A stretch of 9,761 nucleotides of DNA from Oscillospiraceae bacterium. GTDB taxonomy: Bacteria; Bacillota; Clostridia; Oscillospirales; Oscillospiraceae. The stretch covers positions 1 through 9,761 of the forward strand of contig JAQUZL010000079.1 in NCBI GenBank assembly GCA_028691385.1, written 5' to 3'. Positions within the stretch are counted from its first letter, which is position 1. Each line of letters opens with the position of its first letter. The notes under the pieces are model-generated. The model made no database searches and was not told where the DNA came from. It saw nothing but the letters and a program-made list of their open reading frames with translations. Positions 7,000 to 9,761 of the stretch are shown here, in pieces. The position numbers were made by a program, and so were the translations under genes.

Positions 7000-7710
7000 T
7001 TGGAAAATCAGTTTATCCGGGAGGAAATGATTCTCGGTCAAGCCGCTCTGCAGCGTCTGCACGGCGCGCATGTGGCGGTGTTTGGCATCGGCGGTGTGGG
7101 AAGCTACTGCGTGGAAGCGCTTGCGCGCGCCGGCGTCGGGCAGCTCACCCTCATTGACAACGACACCGTCAGCTTCTCAAACCTCAACCGCCAGCTTGAG
7201 GCGCTGCACTCCACCATCGGTCAGTATAAATCCGATGTGATGGCCGCGCGGGTACGCGATATTTTTCCGAACTGCGTGGTACGTTCCGTGCCGCAGCTTT
7301 ATACGGAAGAAACCAAATCCGAATTTTTTGACCGGCACTACGATTATATCGTTGACGCCATTGATCTGGTATCGTGCAAAATCAGCCTGATTATGACCGC
7401 AATGGCGCAAAACATTCCCATCATCAGTTCCATGGGTACCGGCAATAAGCTCGACCCAACGCAGTTCCGAATCACCGACATCAGTCAGTCGCAGGTCTGC
7501 CCGCTGGCGCGCATTATGCGCCGGGAACTGCGTCAGCGCGGCGTTTTGCATCACACCGTTCTCTGGAGCACGGAGCCGCCCGCCGTACCTGCCGCCCTCG
7601 AAGCGCCGCCTCCCGGCAGACACATGACGCCCGCCTCGGTCGCCTGGGTGCCCTCCTGCGCCGGTTTAATGCTGGGCGGCTATGTGGTGCAGGCGCTGTT
7701 GAACGAATAA
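7000..7710 (+). CDS. tcdA: tRNA threonylcarbamoyladenosine dehydratase TcdA
   Basis: A 236-residue ThiF/E1-like enzyme. Known family role: ATP-dependent dehydration of t6A at position 37 of ANN-decoding tRNAs to the cyclic form ct6A, in the cytoplasm. The nucleotide-binding glycine loop GIGGVGS is at 29-35, followed by LIDNDTVSFSNLNRQ (51-65), which carries the acidic and Arg residues contacting ATP, and the second acidic patch VDAID (118-122). The TGNKLDP and SQVCPLARIMRRELR stretches (147-178) are typical of TcdA/YgdL and separate it from MoeB and ThiF. The C-terminal GGYVVQALL helix is present. It is slightly shorter than the E. coli enzyme (268). The start is TTG at 7000 with AGGAG 6 nt upstream; the first ATG (residue 10) would truncate the conserved N-terminus. 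The 6S-like RNA upstream and this gene echo the bsrA-yrvM pairing in Bacillus. Confidence 0.92.
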   Translation: MENQFIREEMILGQAALQRLHGAHVAVFGIGGVGSYCVEALARAGVGQLTLIDNDTVSFSNLNRQLEALHSTIGQYKSDVMAARVRDIFPNCVVRSVPQLYTEETKSEFFDRHYDYIVDAIDLVSCKISLIMTAMAQNIPIISSMGTGNKLDPTQFRITDISQSQVCPLARIMRRELRQRGVLHHTVLWSTEPPAVPAALEAPPPGRHMTPASVAWVPSCAGLMLGGYVVQALLNE

Positions 7711-7753
7711 AAAATCACTCCTGTGGAACACTTCCACAGGAGTGATTTTTTTG
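7711..7753 (+). terminator. Strong terminator hairpin after tcdA that contains the next gene's RBS
   Basis: An 18-bp perfect stem, 7711-7728 with 7732-7749 (AAAATCACTCCTGTGGAA against its complement), has a 3-nt loop and ends in a run of seven T. The A-rich base also makes it usable on the opposite strand. The 3' arm contains AGGAG (7738-7742), the only ribosome binding site for the next gene, whose TTG start is at 7751, so any read-through transcript would hold that site paired with CTCCT. Confidence 0.9.
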
Positions 7754-8107
7754 AAACGAACCGTTTTGCTTGCGTTGACCGGCACATTGTCCGGCGCGGC
7801 CAACGGGCTTTTTGGCGCAGGCGGCGGGATGATCGCCGTGCCGCTGCTGGGCAAGCTGTGCCGTCTGGACGCGCGCGCGGTCTTTCCCACAGCCATGGGC
7901 ATCATGCTGCCCACCTGCATGGTCAGCCTGAGCGTCTATCTGCTGCATGGCGCGCTGGATTTTCCCCTTGCCCTGCCCTATCTGGCGGGCGGCGTACTGG
8001 GCGGAATCGGCGGTGGCCTGCTCTATCCGCACATCCCAACCAAATGGCTTCATCGCGGCCTAGGCATACTCATCGTCTACGGCGGCGTTCGCCTGCTCCT
8101 GACATGA
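7751..8107 (+). CDS. TauE/SafE-family permease, half-size subunit 1
   Basis: A 118-residue, very hydrophobic protein with about four membrane segments (roughly 5-20, 24-35, 43-66, 72-92 and 102-117 are hydrophobic). SGAANGLFGAGGGMIAVPLL at 14-33 is the conserved start of one repeat of the TauE/SafE (DUF81) family, proposed exporters of sulfite and organosulfonates. Full family members carry two such repeats in about 240-270 residues; this gene holds only one and the next gene holds the other. The start is taken as TTG 7751, with AGGAG 8 nt upstream; the in-frame GTG at 7742 overlaps that RBS. Its stop overlaps the next start by ATGA (8104-8107), so the two are translationally coupled and presumably form one transporter. 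Substrate unknown. Confidence 0.8.
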   Translation: MKRTVLLALTGTLSGAANGLFGAGGGMIAVPLLGKLCRLDARAVFPTAMGIMLPTCMVSLSVYLLHGALDFPLALPYLAGGVLGGIGGGLLYPHIPTKWLHRGLGILIVYGGVRLLLT

Positions 8108-8463
8108 CGACGCTGTTATCCGTCGTCGCCGGCGTGCTCTGCGGCGTGATTTCCGGACTTGGAATTGGCGGCGGCTCTGTTTTGATGCTCTGGATGACGC
8201 TCGTTGCCGGAATTTCGCAGCGTGTCGCCCAAGGGATTAATCTGCTATATTTTCTGCCAACGGCGCTGTGCGCGCTTATTTTTCACGCCAAAAAGGGGGC
8301 TGTGGATTTTCACGCGGTGCTGCCTGCCGCCATTTTCAGCTGCCTTGCCGCTGCGCTCACCGCATGGATTGCCACACAAATTGATGTTGCGCTGCTGCGC
8401 AGATTCTTTGGCGCGTTCCTGCTGCTGATCGGCTTGCGCGAACTATTTGCAAAAACAGCATAA
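8104..8463 (+). CDS. TauE/SafE-family permease, half-size subunit 2
   Basis: A 119-residue hydrophobic protein with about four membrane segments. Near its N-terminus GVISGLGIGGGSVLMLWM (14-31) repeats the G-x-G-x-GGG motif of the TauE/SafE family, followed by QGINLLYFLPTA (43-54), FHAKKGAVDF (60-69, a usual short loop) and the closing FFGAFLLLIGLRELF (101-115). It is a paralogue of the half encoded just upstream, and the ATGA overlap (8104-8107) couples the two. No separate RBS of good quality is visible, supporting reinitiation after termination of the first gene. The likely product is a heterodimeric transporter equal to one full-length TauE; the substrate cannot be deduced. A longer open frame reaching back to 7723 covers both genes but switches out of the permease frame in its first part, so it is not the gene. 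Confidence 0.8.
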   Translation: MTTLLSVVAGVLCGVISGLGIGGGSVLMLWMTLVAGISQRVAQGINLLYFLPTALCALIFHAKKGAVDFHAVLPAAIFSCLAAALTAWIATQIDVALLRRFFGAFLLLIGLRELFAKTA

Positions 8464-8494
8464 CCACGCAATTCGCGCGGTTATGCTGTTTTTT
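8451..8494. terminator. Bidirectional terminator between convergent genes
   Basis: AAAAACAGCATAACC (8451-8465) pairs with GGTTATGCTGTTTTT (8479-8493), with CGC/GCG pairing inside. The T-run follows on the plus strand, and the A-run before the stem gives a T-run on the minus strand. It serves both the permease pair and the convergent DUF5662 gene. Confidence 0.9.
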
Positions 8495-8498
8495 CGTT

Positions 8499-9050
8499 TT
8501 ATTGCTTGGGAAGGGCAAATTTTCCGCCTTTCAAAACCACTTCGCGAATGAATGCAAAGGTTTCCCGTTCGCCTTTATCCCGCAGCATTTCCATGACGTA
8601 CTGCAATTGCCGTCTGGTATTTTCGTTCATCAGGTTATAATCCCCCGCGCGCAGCAGGTACTGCAGCGGATCCTCATCGGTATACGCCTTGCCGTGATAA
8701 ACCTTACAGGCTGCAATCCTGTCCATGCACATTTCCGCAAAATACCGTGGCGGCATTTCCAGCGGAACATAGGTTCTCGTTCCGCTCAGGTAGTCCACCC
8801 AGTATTCAAAATGGTGCTTGTTGCGTCCCTTGTGGTGCAGCCACGCCGTTGAATATCCGATGTCATTTCGTTCTCCCACGTTGGGGCTGCGCGTCCCGGT
8901 GTAATACTTTGCGCCGACACGAAATTCCGTCCAAGAATATTTGGACAGATCGTGCATCAGCCCCTGTCGGTACAAGCCGATGTGAAAGCAAAGCATCATA
9001 ACAAGAATATGGTGATAGGTAATGGTCTTAAAGTGTTTCCAGGCTTTCAT
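8499..9050 (-). CDS. DUF5662 family protein
   Basis: A 183-residue soluble protein matching the DUF5662 pattern as I recall it: a KTITYHHILVM opening, HIGLYRQGLMHDLSKYSWTEF (23-43), YYTGTRSPN (49-57), STAWLHHKGRNKHHFEYWVD (67-86) and a MDRIAACKVYHGKAY segment (109-123). The many conserved His and Asp (H33-D34, H72-H73, H79-H80, D109) suggest a metal-binding, HD-like helical fold; that is inference, and no biochemical function is established. The first possible ATG (9074) adds eight residues and has a poor RBS; the start at 9050 has AGGG 6 nt upstream and is preferred. Monocistronic, with its own promoter and the bidirectional terminator at 8451-8494. Some relatives are misnamed catalase. Confidence 0.82.
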   Translation of the reverse strand: MKAWKHFKTITYHHILVMMLCFHIGLYRQGLMHDLSKYSWTEFRVGAKYYTGTRSPNVGERNDIGYSTAWLHHKGRNKHHFEYWVDYLSGTRTYVPLEMPPRYFAEMCMDRIAACKVYHGKAYTDEDPLQYLLRAGDYNLMNENTRRQLQYVMEMLRDKGERETFAFIREVVLKGGKFALPKQ

Positions 9051-9082
9051 TTGTTTCCCTGCGGCTTCCTTCATTTTCTGTT

Positions 9083-9111
9083 ACTATAGCGCATTTTTTC
9101 TTTCTGCGCAA
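9083..9111 (-). promoter_or_regulatory. Likely promoter for the DUF5662 gene
   Basis: On the minus strand TATAGT (9088-9083) is preceded, after exactly 17 nt, by TTGCGC (9111-9106). The -10 is good and the -35 only partial. The spacer is A-rich. Initiation near 9076 would give a short leader. Confidence 0.5.
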
Positions 9112-9182
9112 GGCGTTTGGCGCCGTTATTCCGCTTTTTTGTGCATCGCTCGATGGGCTTTGCAGCCATTTGACTGTTTCAT
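9112..9182. other. Gene-free stretch between promoter and sigma-tail remnant
   Basis: No ORF of interest. It contains two short inverted repeats, CATCG/CGATG (around 9146-9154, overlapping TGCATCGCTCGATGGGC) and GGCT/AGCC (around 9157-9168), which could be a decayed 3' hairpin of the sigma-factor copy upstream on the minus strand. Confidence 0.35.
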
Positions 9183-9260
9183 TTATGTTTGGCCTTTTTC
9201 AAATTCTTCCCGCAGCTTGCGCAGTGCCTTGGATTCCAGCCTTGATCTGTACGTTCCTGT
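9183..9260 (-). pseudogene. Detached C-terminal tail of a SigK-like sigma factor
   Basis: Twenty-five codons ending in TAA, closed upstream by an in-frame TAG at 9263-9261. The last 19 residues, RLESKALRKLREEFEKGQT, match the end of the sigma factor at 9641-9761 at 16 of 19 positions. At DNA level 9193-9246 and 9651-9704 agree at 45 of 54 bases by hand count, and most differences are silent. There is no start codon, RBS or region 4.2 helix-turn-helix, so it cannot encode a working sigma factor. It is in the same orientation as the larger copy and about 460 bp downstream of it. It is either the displaced original end of that gene after integration of an element, or the remainder of a deleted paralogue. 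Confidence 0.75.
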
Positions 9261-9268
9261 CTACATTG

Positions 9269-9280
9269 GCTGAATTCAGC
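9269..9280. repeat. 12-bp perfect palindrome
   Basis: GCTGAATTCAGC, a perfect inverted repeat with no spacer, at the junction between the sigma-tail remnant and the AT-rich segment. It could be a protein-binding or recombination site, or chance. Confidence 0.4.
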
Positions 9281-9284
9281 AGTT

Positions 9285-9554
9285 ATGATCCAATTTGGAA
9301 ACACTACTTGATATTTTGCAAATGGACTCTTAGTAAAATGTAATTCAATAACTGGAATATATGAAACTGATACAGAGCCAGAAGATGAAGATTGTATCGG
9401 TGAATATGCTGCGGCCGTTGGAGATGTGGAGATACTTGAACCTGGAAAAGATGATTCTGTATTAATTTATAATAATTGTATAGAAATTTCATTAAAATGC
9501 ATCCCTAGAAAAATAGCCGAAGAAGATAGTACAGTGCTATGGCAAAAGGTGTAA
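9285..9554 (+). pseudogene. AT-rich orphan ORF, interrupted by an in-frame TGA
   Basis: From ATG 9285 the frame reads eight codons, meets TGA at 9309-9311, then stays open for 80 codons to TAA at 9552-9554. The open part begins YFANGLLVKCNSITGIYETD, continues with an acidic EPEDED patch and a GDVEILEPGKDD segment, and ends ISLKCIPRKIAEEDSTVLWQ. The alternating hydrophobic pattern looks like a small beta-rich soluble protein. I do not recognise the family. Its codons (ATA, AGA, TTA, AAT) are AT-rich, unlike the GC-rich genes around it, which suggests acquisition by transfer. No in-frame ATG, GTG or TTG follows the TGA and no good RBS precedes 9285, so it is most likely a nonsense-mutated or 5'-truncated remnant. 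The minus-strand frame across it is a shadow. Confidence 0.5.
9291..9303 (+). repeat. 13-bp direct repeat, copy 1
   Basis: CAATTTGGAAACA, identical to 9602-9614. The two copies bracket most of the AT-rich ORF. Chance identity of this length within a few hundred bases is unlikely. Confidence 0.6.
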
Positions 9555-9580
9555 CCACACAAAAATAATAGGAATCATTT

Positions 9581-9625
9581 CAAAGGGCACTCGTTTTCAA
9601 GCAATTTGGAAACAAGTGCCCTTTG
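9581..9625. terminator. Long hairpin downstream of the sigma factor gene
   Basis: CAAAGGGCACT (9581-9591) pairs perfectly with AGTGCCCTTTG (9615-9625); after one mismatch GTTTTC (9593-9598) pairs with GGAAAC (9608-9613). It lies 15 nt past the sigma stop codon on the minus strand and could end that transcript, or the AT-rich ORF's on the plus strand. Neither side has a classical T-run directly after the stem, so termination is uncertain. Confidence 0.5.
9602..9614 (+). repeat. 13-bp direct repeat, copy 2
   Basis: CAATTTGGAAACA, identical to 9291-9303. This copy lies in the loop and 3' arm of the hairpin at 9581-9625. Confidence 0.6.
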
Positions 9626-9640
9626 GCGTAGCAAAAAAAC

Positions 9641-9761
9641 CTATGAATTTCCTTTTTCAAACTCCTCCCGCAGCTTGGAAAGGGCCTTTGATTCCAACCT
9701 GGATACGTAGGAGCGCGAAATGCCGCTTTGCGCTGCAATTTCTCTCTGTGTGAGCGGTTTC
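9641..9761 (-). CDS. sigK: Sporulation sigma factor, SigK-like, C-terminal end only
   Basis: The last 39 codons of a gene entering from beyond the window, ending in TAG (9643-9641). The residues KPLTQREIAAQSGISRSYVS form the end of region 4.2: the TQREIA helix, a turn, and the GISRSYVSRLE recognition helix that reads the -35 element. This is followed by a basic/acidic helix ending LREEFEKGNS. The GISRSYVSR(I/L)E wording is that of SigK, the late mother-cell sigma factor, and is also close to SigE; assignment to SigK over another SigE/SigK-family member is moderate. A detached second copy of its last ~20 codons lies at 9183-9260, and the gene's 3' flank is foreign-looking AT-rich DNA. Confidence 0.75.
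   Translation of the reverse strand, partial: KPLTQREIAAQSGISRSYVSRLESKALSKLREEFEKGNS

Noticed and set aside
5299..7071. 590-codon open frame on the minus strand across the foldase gene
   Set aside because: It is antisense to a clear PPIase with promoter, RBS and terminator; its residues are low-complexity Ile/Val/Gly strings typical of a shadow frame in GC-biased codons.
7723..8463. Single 246-codon permease gene spanning both halves
   Set aside because: In that frame the first ~125 residues are Arg/His-rich and not membrane-like; the true first half is in another frame starting at 7751.
9309..9311. In-frame TGA read as selenocysteine or other recoding
   Set aside because: No SECIS-like hairpin directly downstream and no good RBS for the ATG; a broken gene is the simpler reading.
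1..9761. CRISPR array, tRNA genes, insertion sequence transposase or toxin-antitoxin system
   Set aside because: No regularly spaced repeats, tRNA cloverleaf motifs, transposase motifs or toxin-antitoxin gene pair were recognised on either strand.

Overview
The window looks like a chromosomal segment of an endospore-forming, fairly GC-rich member of the Clostridia (Oscillospiraceae/Ruminococcaceae-like). The reasons are a class A penicillin-binding protein with the Clostridia-style Cys-bearing tail, a BofC-type sporulation domain protein, a DUF1292 protein, a SigK-like sigma factor tail and an EcfA-type transporter ATPase. The taxonomic placement is inference from gene content; no rRNA is present.

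Layout. (1) Positions 1-4082, minus strand: a three-gene cluster read from a class A PBP through a PF10672-type SAM methyltransferase into the ECF transporter ATPase EcfA1, whose C-terminus is cut by the window edge. An extended -10 promoter at about 4246-4254 probably drives it. (2) Positions 4357-4982, plus strand: a secreted mini-protein consisting almost only of a BofC C-terminal domain, then an acidic DUF1292 protein with its own sigma-A-type promoter. (3) Positions about 4987-5228: no protein gene. The stretch folds into a long irregular rod with a central bubble and ends in an intrinsic terminator; I interpret it as 6S RNA (ssrS). (4) Positions 5269-8463, plus strand: a strong promoter, a membrane-anchored parvulin-type foldase, a terminator, tcdA (tRNA ct6A dehydratase), then two half-length TauE/SafE permease genes overlapping by ATGA. 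The first half-gene's ribosome binding site lies inside the terminator hairpin that follows tcdA. (5) Positions 8499-9050, minus strand: a DUF5662 protein convergent with the permease pair across a bidirectional terminator. (6) Positions 9075-9761: the most unusual part. The 3' end of a SigK-like sigma factor gene (9641-9761) is followed by an AT-rich island holding an unrecognised broken ORF, a 13-bp direct repeat, a 12-bp palindrome and then a second, detached copy of the same sigma-factor tail (9183-9260). This resembles the scar of an element that integrated at the sigma gene's 3' end.

How the genes relate: PBP and foldase both act at the cell surface; BofC-like and SigK-like genes belong to sporulation; the methyltransferase, TcdA and 6S RNA act on the translation or transcription machinery; EcfA1 and TauE/SafE are transport. 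Apart from the operon and ATGA couplings, these are mostly independent housekeeping units. I did not find a complete novel multi-gene system; the points most worth a second look are the sigma-tail duplication with its AT-rich insert, the terminator that contains an RBS, and the split permease.
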